A DNA stretch of 64,000 nt from a bacterium A37T11 (GCA_900109895.1 FOBR01000017.1:62001-126000); one strand, 5' to 3'. Counted from the first letter of the stretch, positions 34,093 through 44,072 are shown. Numbers and translations are program-made. Notes: generated by a model from the sequence alone, not told the origin.

Positions 34093-35013
34093 ATGAATTT
34101 AAACTTACAAAAACCGTTAGCTTTTTTTGACCTGGAAACAACGGGTTTGAACATTTCTTCAGACCGTATTGTAGAGATCGCTATATTAAAGGTCATGCCC
34201 GATGGCGATGAGCTGATAAAAACCTACAGAATAAATCCTGAAAAGCCCATACCGCTTGAAACTTCTTTGTTGCACGGAATTTATGACGAGGATGTGAAGG
34301 ATGCACCTACCTTTGCCCAAATTGGCGCTGAATTAGCGGCGTTTCTGGAGGACGCTGATCTGGCAGGTTATAATTCTAATAAATTTGATATTCCTGTACT
34401 AATGGAAGAGTTTCTGCGTGCTGGGGTTGATTTTGACTTGGATAACCGGCGTTTCGTAGACGTTCAAAATATTTTTCACCAAATGGAGCAGCGTACCCTG
34501 AAGGCTGCTTATACATTTTATTGTGAGAAACCGTTAGAAAATGCGCATACGGCCGAAGCAGATGTCATTGCTACCTATGAAGTGCTCAAAGCACAATTGG
34601 GCAGATATGAAAATACGGAATGGGAAGATAAAACTGGTAAAAAGTCTTTCCCGGTAAAAAATGATATAGATGCATTGCATCAATTTACTAACTTATCAAA
34701 ACCGGTGGATTTTGCAGGTCGCATGGTTTACAATGAGGATGGACTGGAAACCATTAATTTTGGAAAACACAAAGGACGCCATGTAGAAGAAGTATTCCGT
34801 ATAGAACCGAGTTATTATTCCTGGATGATGCAGGGAGACTTCCCACTGTATACTAAAAAATGTCTGGAAAAGATCTGGAAGCGCTATCGAGCAAAGCTCG
34901 GCCAGGAAAAGAAAGCCGCTGAAGAAGTAACACCTCCCCAAGCATCATCAAAAAAGGCTGGGCCTATAACCAACGATATGTTGGAAAACCTGAAAGAAAA
35001 ATTTGGTAAATAA
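34093..35013 (+). CDS. DEDDh 3'-5' exonuclease with DUF3820/ExoX-like C-terminal domain
   Basis: A 306-residue protein. Residues 8-175 are a DnaQ-like exonuclease with FFDLETTGLN (Asp and Glu of motif I), LAGYNSNKFDIPVL (motif II) and NAHTAEADVIATYEVL (motif III). Around residues 214-262 a second small domain (INFGKHKGRHVEEVFRIEPSYYSWMMQGDF) matches the DUF3820/ExoX-like C-terminal module, probably for DNA binding. A Lys/Ala-rich linker and a short helix end the protein. Likely a repair exonuclease rather than the replicative proofreading subunit. Confidence 0.85.
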   Translation: MNLNLQKPLAFFDLETTGLNISSDRIVEIAILKVMPDGDELIKTYRINPEKPIPLETSLLHGIYDEDVKDAPTFAQIGAELAAFLEDADLAGYNSNKFDIPVLMEEFLRAGVDFDLDNRRFVDVQNIFHQMEQRTLKAAYTFYCEKPLENAHTAEADVIATYEVLKAQLGRYENTEWEDKTGKKSFPVKNDIDALHQFTNLSKPVDFAGRMVYNEDGLETINFGKHKGRHVEEVFRIEPSYYSWMMQGDFPLYTKKCLEKIWKRYRAKLGQEKKAAEEVTPPQASSKKAGPITNDMLENLKEKFGK

Positions 35014-35045
35014 CAAACAGGTTAATTTGTAGCATTACCCGACAC

Positions 35046-35486
35046 ATGTCTTATTTTAATATCAGAGTTTACGGATTCTTAGTCAATGATAAAGCAGAAT
35101 TGCTTATTAGTGATGAAAAAGAATATGGTATGCTATTCAGTAAATTTCCTGGGGGCGGCTTGGAATTGGGAGAAGGGCTGGTTGACGGCCTTAAACGAGA
35201 ATTTCAGGAAGAATGCGGAGCTATCATTGAGGTCCATGAGCATATCCATACTACTGATACCTATGTTCAGTCTGCTTTTAATGATAGTCAGGTAATTGCA
35301 GTTTATTATAAAGTAAAACTTTTAAGCCCTATTCTGTATCCTATTAAAACAAAAAAATTTGATTTTGGTAGTGATCAGGAACCCCTTCAAGCGTTTAGAT
35401 GGGTCTCCTTAGAGACCTTTAATGAAAGAGAATTAACATTTGAAATAGACAAGCAAGCGCTTAATAAATTTTTAATGACCATATAG
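35046..35486 (+). CDS. Nudix hydrolase
   Basis: A 146-residue protein. The Nudix box G-x5-E-x7-REUxEExGU is complete within residues 37-60 (GGLELGE, then REFQEECGA). It hydrolyses a nucleoside diphosphate linked to another group; the substrate cannot be inferred. It follows the exonuclease gene by about 30 bp. The 200 bp after it hold no gene that I can support. Confidence 0.88.
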   Translation: MSYFNIRVYGFLVNDKAELLISDEKEYGMLFSKFPGGGLELGEGLVDGLKREFQEECGAIIEVHEHIHTTDTYVQSAFNDSQVIAVYYKVKLLSPILYPIKTKKFDFGSDQEPLQAFRWVSLETFNERELTFEIDKQALNKFLMTI

Positions 35487-35683
35487 AACCGCAAATTGCG
35501 GCATTTGTGGTGCGTTGCTGTCAGGTACAAGTACCCATAAAAATTAGGGCAATCACCACACAACATATAATGGCTGGGAGCGTATATTCAGTCCTTTTCA
35601 TCCTCCGGGAATGGCGTTATTCTTGCCAATCGATTTAAAGGAACAAAAAACATACCGAAATATGATTATTGGCCACCAGAAAT

Positions 35684-36825
35684 TTAAGAATCTTCTTTTT
35701 TCTCGTTCTTTTTTATCGAAGATGCTGAAACACTGGTCTTTTTTTCTAATAAGTCTTTCAAATTCCATCTTTTAAGCAAAATTTTAGTTGAGTACCTTTT
35801 TAAGTGGTATTTCTCAGGTTCGCCTATTAAAAAGCCAAATGCCTTCATAGATGGAATAGCGTCAAACAATACCTTGATCACAGCCATTATGGGTAACGCG
35901 AGTATTAAACCAGCCAAGCCAAATAACATGCCCCCTAAAAATATGGCAATGATAGCCATCAGCGGATTAATACTGACCTTTCCACCCACAATGTTAGGGG
36001 TGATGACATTTCCTTCCAAAAATTGCACTACCTGAAACCAGCCTACCACGCCAATAGCGTACCAATAACTGTCTTTTGTGGCAATAGCGAATAATGCGGG
36101 TAATATAGAGCCGATGGCAATGCCAATATAAGGAAGTAACATCAGCAAAGAAGCCAGTGTGCCGAAAAACCAGGCATACTGAACACCAAGGATAAAGAGG
36201 CCGATGGTATTTAGAATAGCCACAATCCCCATAACAGTTACCAAACCAAGTAAATAACTTTGAACTACTTTGTATATTTTATTAAGCGTATGGTGTACAA
36301 TTTCTTGAGCGGTTGATTTAAAGGCATGGAAGAAAAATTCTCTAAAAAAAACACGGTAATAAAGCAGAAAAAAGTATACAGCGGCACCAAAACCAGCCCC
36401 GCAAGTATGCTTCCCAACGATCCGAAAGCTGCTGAAAGATAAGTCCCCGCATGCGATAGGGCTTGACTGGTTTGTGCACGCAGCCGTTCACTCAATTCAG
36501 TTGGTTTGACCCCAAATTTTTGGGTCAACCAGTTTTGGATAGCATCCAGGATAGAAAGGAATTTTTCCTGAATATCCGATCCATTCCTGCCAATAACGAT
36601 AACCTGATGAATAATGAACCAGATCAACCCAGTAATCAGTACAATGGCAAGTATCACAGATAGCAGTGCTGAAAATGCTTTGCCTAATTTTAATCGTTCA
36701 AGCCACTGTGCGACGGGATAAAGCGAGATAGCAATTAAAACAGAAAACATTAAAGGAAATAATACCCCTTGCAAAACATAAAGAAAACCATTTTAGAGTG
36801 CCAGTTTTATTAGCACCGAACCAAA
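35684..36825 (-). pseudogene. AI-2E family permease, frameshifted and 5'-damaged
   Basis: Two minus-strand pieces together form one AI-2E family transporter: 36774 to about 36368 (VLQGVLFPLMFSVLIAISLYP onward) and a second frame that continues to 35684 (PYIGIAIGSILPA, GNVITPNIVGGKVSINPL). The frames join at a run of six T residues (36373-36368) inside TTTTTTC: after it the expected FLLYYRVFFREFFF appears in the -1 frame. Upstream, an in-frame TAA at 36795-36793 cuts the first helix (FGSVLIKLAL, stop, NGFLYVLQG). Two lesions make a pseudogene more likely than programmed frameshifting. The intact family has eight helices and a disputed role in export. Confidence 0.8.
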
Positions 36826-36885
36826 TCAGCGGGGTGAGTTGTTTGGTTCTCAGACATAATGAAGTAACCTTAAAACTTAATTTTA

Positions 36886-39012
36886 TTAACTCATCAACGT
36901 AAAATCAATCTGTCTTTTAACCAGATCAACCCGTTTCACCATAATTTCAACCTCATCGCCCAGTTGATAGCTTTTTTTATGTCTTCTTCCTATAATGCAA
37001 TAATTTTTTTCATCCAAAGCATAAAGGTCATCGGTTATATCCCGTAATCTTACCATGCCTTCACATTTGTTTTCTTCAATTTCAACGTACATACCCCATT
37101 CCGTCACGCCTGAAATAATACCTGTAAAATGCCTGCCTACCTGATCTTGCAAATATTCTGCCTGCTTATATTTGACAGACGCTCTTTCAGCATCGGCTGC
37201 CTTTTTTTCCATTAACGAGGCATGCACACACATCTTTTCATACACCTCTGCATTAACAGGGTTCCCATTAATTAGGTAGTGCTGTAAAAGGCGGTGAACC
37301 ATCACATCCGGATAGCGCCTTATTGGGGATGTGAAATGCGTATAAAAATCAAATGCTAAGCCATAGTGGCTTGTTTTTTTAGTTGTATAAATAGCCTTTG
37401 CCATAGATCGAATAGCAAGGTGTGTCAATACATTTTGTTCCTTCTTGCCCTCAATATCTTGCATCAATGCATTTAATGAGCGGGCCGTTTCTTTATCATT
37501 TTTTGTGTTGATCTTATAACCAAATCGACTGGCAAATTGTGTAAAATTTAGTAAACTTTCTTCTTTAGGAGCATCGTGTGACCGATAAACAAAGGGTAAA
37601 CGTTGCTTCCCTTTGCCTTTTTTACCAATTAATTCAGCTACTTTTTTATTGGCTAACAGCATAAAATCTTCAATCAGTTTATGCGCATCTTTTCGTTCCT
37701 TCGTATATACACCCAGCGGTTTTCCGTGTTCGTCCAGAATAAATTTAACCTCGGTACTCTCAAAACTTATGGCCCCATGTTTAAATTTTTTATCCCGTAG
37801 TTGGTAGGCAAGCTTATTTAGCATGTTTAATATTTCAGCATACTCACCCAATTTATTGTCTAAAATCTCCTGAGCCTCTTCATACGAGAAGCGTTTACCT
37901 GAGTGAATGACGGTTTTGCCATACCATTCATTGATGACATTTGCTTTATCATCCAGCTCAAATACCGCAGAAAAACAAAGTTTATCCTCATTTGGCCGCA
38001 GTGAACATAAATTATTGGATAGGCGCTCTGGCAACATGGGTATAACCCGGTCTACCAAATAAACCGAAGTCCCGCGTTCAAAAGCTTCCTTGTCAAGTGC
38101 AGAATCAGGAATTAGGTAATGGCTAACATCCGCTATATGAATGCCTACCTCAAAGTTGCCATTATCCAATACGCGGTAGGAGATGGCATCGTCAAAATCT
38201 TTGGCATCTGCAGGATCAATGGTAAAGGTTGTGATTGACCTAAAATCCCTGCGCTTTTGTATTTCTTCAGGTGGGATGCTGTCCGGAATTTGCTTTGATT
38301 CATTTTCCACAGATTCGGGAAAGGAAAGCGGGAACCCGAAATCAGCAAGGATGGCATTCATTTCCGTATTATTTTCGCCTTTCCGGCCCAATACATATTT
38401 CACTTTTCCCACCGGATTTTTTGCCGTTTCAGGCCAATCCACGATCGCTACTACCACCTTTTCGCCGTCTTTTGCCGAGTTGATATCATCCAAAGGCACA
38501 AAAATATCATGAAGCATTTTTCGGTCGTCGGCGGCCACAAAAGCAAATCGTGGCGATATACTGATGATGCCCGTAAATTCCGTCCGCGCACGTTGAAGAA
38601 TTTCCAGCACTTCGCCCTCTTTCCGTTTACCACGTTTGGTTTCGTAAACATGCACTTTAACAAGATCGCCGTGCAGGGCATTCCTTAATTTTCTAGGGGC
38701 CACATAAATGTCATCCTCAAATTCTTCATCAGGTACAATATAAGCCGAGCCATCGGCGGTCATATCTACTTTACCGGTAATAAATACTTTAATTTCACGC
38801 AACACATATTTTCCTTTTTCAGGCTCATGAAATAGTCCGTTCCTGACCCCATCGCGTAAAATTACAGCAATGGCATCCCTGGAATCTGGATCGCTAAGGT
38901 TTAATTTGGCAGCCACCTGTTTATAATTTAGCGATTTATTCCCTTGCTTTTCAAAAATTTCAGTGATCAGCTGCGTCAGTATTTGTTTAAATGTATTGTT
39001 ATTTTTAGCCAT
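36886..39012 (-). CDS. rnr: Ribonuclease R
   Basis: A 708-residue 3'-5' exoribonuclease. It has an N-terminal winged-helix region (residues 1-75), cold-shock/OB domains, the RNB catalytic domain with TIDPADAKDFDDAIS and its metal-binding aspartates (about residue 265-280), SPIRRYPDVMVHRLL, and an S1 domain near the C-terminus (GIISGVTEWGMYVEIEENKCEGMV). It degrades structured RNA and takes part in rRNA quality control. It lies alone, with about 150 bp to divergent nusB. Confidence 0.95.
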   Translation of the reverse strand: MAKNNNTFKQILTQLITEIFEKQGNKSLNYKQVAAKLNLSDPDSRDAIAVILRDGVRNGLFHEPEKGKYVLREIKVFITGKVDMTADGSAYIVPDEEFEDDIYVAPRKLRNALHGDLVKVHVYETKRGKRKEGEVLEILQRARTEFTGIISISPRFAFVAADDRKMLHDIFVPLDDINSAKDGEKVVVAIVDWPETAKNPVGKVKYVLGRKGENNTEMNAILADFGFPLSFPESVENESKQIPDSIPPEEIQKRRDFRSITTFTIDPADAKDFDDAISYRVLDNGNFEVGIHIADVSHYLIPDSALDKEAFERGTSVYLVDRVIPMLPERLSNNLCSLRPNEDKLCFSAVFELDDKANVINEWYGKTVIHSGKRFSYEEAQEILDNKLGEYAEILNMLNKLAYQLRDKKFKHGAISFESTEVKFILDEHGKPLGVYTKERKDAHKLIEDFMLLANKKVAELIGKKGKGKQRLPFVYRSHDAPKEESLLNFTQFASRFGYKINTKNDKETARSLNALMQDIEGKKEQNVLTHLAIRSMAKAIYTTKKTSHYGLAFDFYTHFTSPIRRYPDVMVHRLLQHYLINGNPVNAEVYEKMCVHASLMEKKAADAERASVKYKQAEYLQDQVGRHFTGIISGVTEWGMYVEIEENKCEGMVRLRDITDDLYALDEKNYCIIGRRHKKSYQLGDEVEIMVKRVDLVKRQIDFTLMS

Positions 39013-39124
39013 AATTTGTCAAATATACCTGCCAAATCGCATTACTTAGTCAAAAAAATCGTCTAAGTGGCAGGGACTATAAAGGTAGGGTTTTTTTTGA
39101 TTTCATTCTATGCGGATTTCTTGT

Positions 39125-39132
39125 TACCTTTG
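39125..39132 (+). promoter_or_regulatory. Probable -7 element of nusB
   Basis: TACCTTTG matches TAnnTTTG and lies 32 bp before the nusB ATG, in the divergent spacer with rnr. No TTG at the standard distance. Confidence 0.42.
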
Positions 39133-39164
39133 CTTGCAATAATTAAAAAATATCGTTCTTACAC

Positions 39165-40112
39165 ATGTTAAATAGACGGCATCTACGCGCTAAGGTATTG
39201 CAAATGCTATATGCATATCATCTATCGGATGATAAGCAATTCAGTACCTTTCAGAAAGCATTATTAAAAAGTGCTGACGAGGTTTATGAAATGTATATCT
39301 GGATACTTTCTTTACTGGATGAGGTATCGGCTTATACCTTGGTTGATGCAGAGGATAGCGCAAACAAACATTTACCCTCCGAGGATGATTTAAACAAAAA
39401 TATTCGACTAAATCACAATACTTTCATAGAGTCGTTGCGGCTTAACGAGGAGTACATCGAAATGAAGAAAAAGTATAAAACGGCTCATGTCTTTGATCCG
39501 GAAGTGGTACGCGATATTTTTCAGATGCTAAAAAAGTCACCTGAATACGAGTTTTATATAAAAAGTTCGGATATCAGCATTCAGACTGAAAAAGACATCA
39601 TTAAATATATATTTAAAACCATTATATTAAAAACTCCGGGCATAGAGCAGGTTTTTGAAGAAAAATTTATTAACTGGCCAATTGACAAAGAAGTTCTGAA
39701 AGCCATGATGGCTAAAACCTTCAAAAATTTCAACAGCGAAAATCCTAAGAACAATAAACTGGCCGAATTGTCTCCAAATTGGGTTGATGACCGTGAATTC
39801 ATGGTAGAACTATTTAAATTAACCCTTGCACATTCAGAGGAGTATCAATCAATGATATCTAAAAAAGCAAAAAATTGGGAGGCCGAAAGAGTTGCATTGG
39901 TTGATACGTTGCTGATGCGGATGGCCATCTGTGAAATGCTTAATTTTTCGTCCATACCAGTAAAAGTCACCATTAACGAGTATATTGAAATTTCAAAAGA
40001 ATTCAGCACAGCCAAAAGCAACCTATTTATCAATGGTATTTTGGATAAAGTGTTAGCAGATTTAAAAATGTCAGGTCGTATTCATAAATTTGGCAGGGGA
40101 TTATCTCAATAA
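39165..40112 (+). CDS. nusB: Transcription antitermination factor NusB, long form
   Basis: A 315-residue protein, about twice the length of E. coli NusB but normal for Bacteroidota. The start MLNRRHLRAKVLQMLYAYHL and the C-terminal half with VDTLLMRMAICEMLNFSSIPVKVTINEYIEISKEF and NLFINGILDKV are diagnostic of NusB; the inserted middle (residues 40-190) is helical. It forms the rRNA antitermination complex with NusE (S10). It heads a run with DUF1573, yajC and ybbR genes. Confidence 0.92.
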   Translation: MLNRRHLRAKVLQMLYAYHLSDDKQFSTFQKALLKSADEVYEMYIWILSLLDEVSAYTLVDAEDSANKHLPSEDDLNKNIRLNHNTFIESLRLNEEYIEMKKKYKTAHVFDPEVVRDIFQMLKKSPEYEFYIKSSDISIQTEKDIIKYIFKTIILKTPGIEQVFEEKFINWPIDKEVLKAMMAKTFKNFNSENPKNNKLAELSPNWVDDREFMVELFKLTLAHSEEYQSMISKKAKNWEAERVALVDTLLMRMAICEMLNFSSIPVKVTINEYIEISKEFSTAKSNLFINGILDKVLADLKMSGRIHKFGRGLSQ

Positions 40113-40138
40113 TAATATACGTCTTAATTCATTATCAA

Positions 40139-40591
40139 ATGCAATTAAATACATTCATTATTCCAATTCTTGCAGCAGCAGCGATTTTTATAGGCTGTAA
40201 TGGCCAAGGTAAAAAAAATAATTCCAACAATTTAGCAATATCAAATAACGGCGAAACAGACACAGTACAGGCAAATGCTCCCATTATTAGTCTCAAAGAT
40301 AGCGATACCTATCAATTTGGCACTATTAAAGACGGGGATAAAGTGAGTCACGAATTTGTCTTTACGAATTCGGGAAAAACACCATTAATTATTAGCAACG
40401 TGCAAGCAACTTGCGGTTGCACGACACCCGAATATACTAAAACTCCCATTAATCCGGGAGGAGAAGGTACTATCAAAGTCATTTACAATAGTAGTGGCCA
40501 GGGGGCAGGTCCTAAACATAAAACCGTCACAGTTACTTCAAACGCCATCAAAAAGCTTATAGTATTAAATTTGAAAGGCGAGGTCAAATAA
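40139..40591 (+). CDS. DUF1573 lipoprotein
   Basis: A 150-residue protein with a signal peptide and lipobox ending at a cysteine near residue 20 (AAIFIGC), a low-complexity Asn-rich linker, and a DUF1573 domain of immunoglobulin-like fold from about 50 to 150 (FGTIKDGDKVSHEFVFTN, ATCGCTTPEY). The paired cysteines in the ATCGCTTP motif are typical. It is a surface or periplasmic protein of unknown function, commonly next to yajC in Bacteroidota, as here. Confidence 0.88.
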   Translation: MQLNTFIIPILAAAAIFIGCNGQGKKNNSNNLAISNNGETDTVQANAPIISLKDSDTYQFGTIKDGDKVSHEFVFTNSGKTPLIISNVQATCGCTTPEYTKTPINPGGEGTIKVIYNSSGQGAGPKHKTVTVTSNAIKKLIVLNLKGEVK

Positions 40592-40644
40592 ATTTATTAT
40601 CACCAATTTCCTATTATACTTTATATTATATTATATTATTTTAA

Positions 40645-40974
40645 ATGACAACAGCAGCAATTTTATTACAAGCAACCTCAGCATTCAGTTCCATTCAAGG
40701 GTTTTTACCCATGATATTAATTATCGTCGTATTCTATTTCTTTATGATACGACCACAAATGAAGAAGGCAAAGGACCACAAAAAATATATCGAAGAACTT
40801 AAAGTAAACGATAAAGTAGTCACTAATGCAGGCATTCATGGCCGTATCGTTGAGATCAATGATACCACATTTTTAATTGATGTGGGTTCTGGAACGAAAA
40901 TCCGTTTTGACCGTTCTGCCATTGCTTTAGATGCATCCAAGGCGCTTAATACCCCAGCTCCTCAGCCTAAATAG
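40645..40974 (+). CDS. yajC: Preprotein translocase subunit YajC
   Basis: A 109-residue protein with a single membrane helix at about 20-38 (PMILIIVVFYFFMIRPQMKK) and a cytoplasmic domain with KVNDKVVTNAGIHGRIVEI. YajC accompanies SecDF in the translocon. The RPQ-K pattern after the helix is diagnostic. secDF is not in the window. Confidence 0.94.
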   Translation: MTTAAILLQATSAFSSIQGFLPMILIIVVFYFFMIRPQMKKAKDHKKYIEELKVNDKVVTNAGIHGRIVEINDTTFLIDVGSGTKIRFDRSAIALDASKALNTPAPQPK

Positions 40975-40987
40975 CAGGAGGAATGAT

Positions 40988-41020
40988 AACAATAGGCTTT
41001 AATTTGAAAGCCTATTGTTT
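40988..41020 (+). terminator. Hairpin after yajC, weak terminator
   Basis: A perfect 13-bp stem (40988-41000 with 41007-41019) around a 6-base loop, without a real T run after it. It may attenuate transcription or stabilise the 3' end of the upstream mRNA. Confidence 0.5.
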
Positions 41021-41037
41021 AGCTAATAATAAGCATC

Positions 41038-41985
41038 ATGGCTGTCCTCAAATTAAATAAGCAACAACAGCGCAAGGTTAGTCTCTTTGTCGTATGCGTA
41101 GGCGTATCTACGATTGTATGGGGCTTATTTGCAATGGCAAACCATTATCTTTATAAGATCACAGCGCCTATTCAATATGTAAATTTGCCATCAAAAAGAG
41201 CATTCAATCCACTACAGCCCGATTCTGTTTCTTTGAACGTAGAGGGCAGTGGATGGCAGCTTTTATTTTCCCGTTTGCGTCTGCAATCCAAAATGATCGA
41301 AGTAGACATTGGGGCTTTAAAAAACAGGAATTGGGTAACCTTTTCCAGCCAATTGGGTTATATTAACAGGCAATTCGATGCTAATCAGCGTATCGTTTCG
41401 GTATCTCCAGATACACTCTATTTTGATTTTGCCAAAAAATCTTCCAAAAAGGTACCTGTAAAACTGAATTATGATATTAGTTTTTGGCCCCAATATGCGA
41501 TAGTAGATACCATTAAAGTACATCCAGCCTATGTAACAGTAACCGGGCCACTAGATGATCTGGCTCAGATTGACCACTGGGAAACCGATACACTAACTCA
41601 TAAACAAGTTCGCTCGAGCATTCAGGCACATTTAGCATTACAAAAAAATCAGAAAGGAAATATTAACTTATACCCTGCATCAGTAGAAGTCTCCGTTCCG
41701 ATCGGTGAAGTCACCGAGAAAGTATTGGAAATACCCATAAAAGCAGAAAAAGCAAAAAATTATATGTCCGTCAAGTTATTACCTGAGAAAGTACGCATAA
41801 CTGTGATGGTATCACTGGATGATTATAAACGTACTACATCAGAGTCGTTTGAAGCAGTCGTTAATCTGGATGAGTGGGTGCAGCGGAAAATCAATAGTCT
41901 TCCAGTTCTTATCACTAAAGTACCTGATTTTTGCAAACTCGTTAAGGTTGAACCTCAGAATGTAGATTTCTTAATAAGGAATTAA
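41038..41985 (+). CDS. YbbR-like domain protein (CdaR-related)
   Basis: A 315-residue protein with an N-terminal membrane helix (about 12-32) and a predicted extracytoplasmic region of repeated YbbR-like domains (for example the stretch around YAIVDTIKVHPAYVTVTGPLDDL). In Firmicutes the homologue CdaR regulates the c-di-AMP cyclase, but no cyclase gene adjoins it here. In Bacteroidota it typically precedes coaE; its stop codon overlaps the coaE ATG by one base (TAATG). Confidence 0.82.
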   Translation: MAVLKLNKQQQRKVSLFVVCVGVSTIVWGLFAMANHYLYKITAPIQYVNLPSKRAFNPLQPDSVSLNVEGSGWQLLFSRLRLQSKMIEVDIGALKNRNWVTFSSQLGYINRQFDANQRIVSVSPDTLYFDFAKKSSKKVPVKLNYDISFWPQYAIVDTIKVHPAYVTVTGPLDDLAQIDHWETDTLTHKQVRSSIQAHLALQKNQKGNINLYPASVEVSVPIGEVTEKVLEIPIKAEKAKNYMSVKLLPEKVRITVMVSLDDYKRTTSESFEAVVNLDEWVQRKINSLPVLITKVPDFCKLVKVEPQNVDFLIRN

Positions 41986-42575
41986 TGAAAGTTGGGATCA
42001 CTGGCGGTATAGGAAGTGGTAAAACCACCATATCACGTATATTTCACGTATTGGGAATACCAATATTTTACGCTGATGAAGCGGCTAAACGAATCATGCA
42101 AGATGATAAAGACCTTGTAGCGGCCATTAAAGCAAATTTTGGAAATGAGGCTTATGATAAGCATGGACTTATTAACAGGCCTTATTTAGCCGCCCGCGTG
42201 TTTGCCAATAATGATCTTTTAGCAACATTAAATGCGCTGGTACATCCTGCCACCATCCGGTCTGCAGAAGAATGGTCGGCAAAGCAATCAGCCCTTTATT
42301 CATTAAAGGAAGCAGCCTTATTATTTGAAAGCAATTCATACAAGTTAAATGACCTGAACATTCTGATCATATCACCAATGGATCTACGGATTAAACGGAT
42401 CATTCAACGCGATGGAATAAGTGAAAAGGCCGTAAAAGCCCGTATAAATAGGCAATGGGACGATAATGAGAAACTGAAACTGGCAGATTTTGTGATTTAT
42501 AATGATGAAAAAAGGGCCGTTATTCCACAAGTTTTAGCCATTCACCATAAAATAATCAGTAAAACAGCTCCTTAA
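41985..42575 (+). CDS. coaE: Dephospho-CoA kinase
   Basis: A 196-residue P-loop kinase for the last step of coenzyme A synthesis. The ATP loop GITGGIGSGKTTISRIF is at the start, FYADEAAKRIM is the substrate-binding block, and LLFESNSYKLND with RQWDDNEKLKLADFVIYND forms the lid and C-terminal signature. It overlaps the YbbR gene by one base. Confidence 0.95.
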   Translation: MKVGITGGIGSGKTTISRIFHVLGIPIFYADEAAKRIMQDDKDLVAAIKANFGNEAYDKHGLINRPYLAARVFANNDLLATLNALVHPATIRSAEEWSAKQSALYSLKEAALLFESNSYKLNDLNILIISPMDLRIKRIIQRDGISEKAVKARINRQWDDNEKLKLADFVIYNDEKRAVIPQVLAIHHKIISKTAP

Positions 42576-42590
42576 TTTAGTGACGCAAAT

Positions 42591-43538
42591 TTGGAAATTC
42601 TAGCAGACTTTTTAGTTATTGGGCCTGGCGGCCTTTACTGCAAATATGGCGATTTTTATATCGACCCCATTCACGCTGTCAGGCAAGCAGTCATTTCACA
42701 CGCCCACGGCGACCATGCCGTTCCCGGAAATGTTTATTTCTGGAGTACACCTGCTACCGCTGCCATTGCCAAATACCGTCACGGCAGACAAAACAATACG
42801 CATTATGAACAAGTTCATTTCGGGCAGGAATTTAAGATTGGGTCTGTACATCTAAAGTTAATACCTGCAGGGCATATATTGGGGTCAGCCCAAATATTAA
42901 TGGAATATCAAGGCGTAAAATATCTGTATACCGGCGACTATAAATTGCAATCGGATGAAACCTGTGAGCCCATATCCCCAGTGCAAGCCGATGTAATGAT
43001 CACAGAAAGCACCTTTGCAAACCCAACTATAAAACACCCTCATCCCGATTCCGAAATATGCAAATTTAATAATACCTCATTTAATGTCATGTTAGGTTGC
43101 TACTCATTAGGGAAAGCACAACGATTAAATGCACTAATTCAGGCCAATTGCCCAGGTAAGACCGTATTGTTGCATCACAGTATATTACCCATCCATAAAA
43201 TTTATGAACAATTTGGCATAAACCAACTCAGGTATCTACCCTTTGATCGTAAGTTAATGAAGCAAGCAACAAGCAATTATATTTATTTAGTTCCCCCGGT
43301 TACATTCAATAATCATCATCGGGCAAAAAATCTATTGCGTGCATTTGCATCTGGTTGGTCACATCACCATGCCGTTAACGACATCAGTATTTTTATCTCC
43401 GATCATGCAGACTGGGATGATATTATAAGTTATGTAAACAAGGTACAGCCGAAAGAAATTTGGACCCTTCATGGAAAAGGAGAGCATTTACAACAGTATT
43501 TTAAAGATAAAATACCTGTTAAGGTATTAAATCAATGA
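42591..43538 (+). CDS. MBL-fold exonuclease/mRNA 3'-end-processing-like protein
   Basis: A 315-residue metallo-beta-lactamase-fold protein beginning with TTG, the only reasonable start after coaE. The zinc motif SHAHGDHAVPG, PAGHILGSAQI, YTGDYKLQ and ISDHADW match the beta-CASP-like exonuclease group. Relatives called ligase-associated exonucleases cluster with an ATP-dependent DNA ligase and helicase, which are missing here. A DNA or RNA nuclease role is likely but not proven. It overlaps the marR frame by four bases if that is started early. Confidence 0.78.
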   Translation: MEILADFLVIGPGGLYCKYGDFYIDPIHAVRQAVISHAHGDHAVPGNVYFWSTPATAAIAKYRHGRQNNTHYEQVHFGQEFKIGSVHLKLIPAGHILGSAQILMEYQGVKYLYTGDYKLQSDETCEPISPVQADVMITESTFANPTIKHPHPDSEICKFNNTSFNVMLGCYSLGKAQRLNALIQANCPGKTVLLHHSILPIHKIYEQFGINQLRYLPFDRKLMKQATSNYIYLVPPVTFNNHHRAKNLLRAFASGWSHHHAVNDISIFISDHADWDDIISYVNKVQPKEIWTLHGKGEHLQQYFKDKIPVKVLNQ

Positions 43539-43603
43539 ATGCAACAGCAATTGCATTCAATAAATTTTATACCGTAATTTATCACGTAATAAAAAATCAG
43601 CAT

Positions 43604-44059
43604 ATGAAATTAGAAGATGAAATAAAAAGCCGTTTTCAAAACGAATACCATAAAGCTGCACTCAATATCATGTTTACAAATAGCTGGCTCATTAGCTTAT
43701 TAAAAAAGCGGACGGATGCTAAGCACATCACGCTTCAACAATACAATATCCTGCGCATATTGCGTGGGCAGCATCCAAATCCAGCCACAGTAAATCTGCT
43801 TAAAGAGCGAATGATCGATAAAATGCCCGATGTTTCACGCATTATTGATCGTTTAGTACAAAAAGAATTCGTTTCAAGATGCACCAACAACCGTGACAGA
43901 CGCGCCGTTGACATCCTTATTACGGATAAAGGGCTTAATATCTTGCATCAATTAGACATCGATGACGAAATGAAACTGGATCATTTATTAAATAAAAATC
44001 TTACCGAGCAAGAATGCCAGACATTGAATTATCTGTTAGATAAAATGAGAAGTGGGTAA
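43604..44059 (+). CDS. MarR-family transcriptional regulator
   Basis: A 151-residue winged-helix protein; the ATG at 43604 (MKLEDEIKSRF) is chosen because the family block starts there, although the frame opens at 43535. The core reads LQQYNILRILRGQHPNPATVNLLKERM, then DVSRIIDRLVQKEFVSR and NNRDRRAVDILITDKG, a typical recognition helix and wing. Bacteroidota relatives often control YceI or oxidoreductase genes; the target here is not visible. Confidence 0.85.
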   Translation: MKLEDEIKSRFQNEYHKAALNIMFTNSWLISLLKKRTDAKHITLQQYNILRILRGQHPNPATVNLLKERMIDKMPDVSRIIDRLVQKEFVSRCTNNRDRRAVDILITDKGLNILHQLDIDDEMKLDHLLNKNLTEQECQTLNYLLDKMRSG

Positions 44060-44072
44060 AAGTTTGAAAAAT

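Noticed and set aside
36265-36774. Two separate membrane protein genes at 35684-36774
   Set aside because: Both halves match one AI-2E permease in sequence order, and the missing residues reappear when the frame is shifted at the T run.
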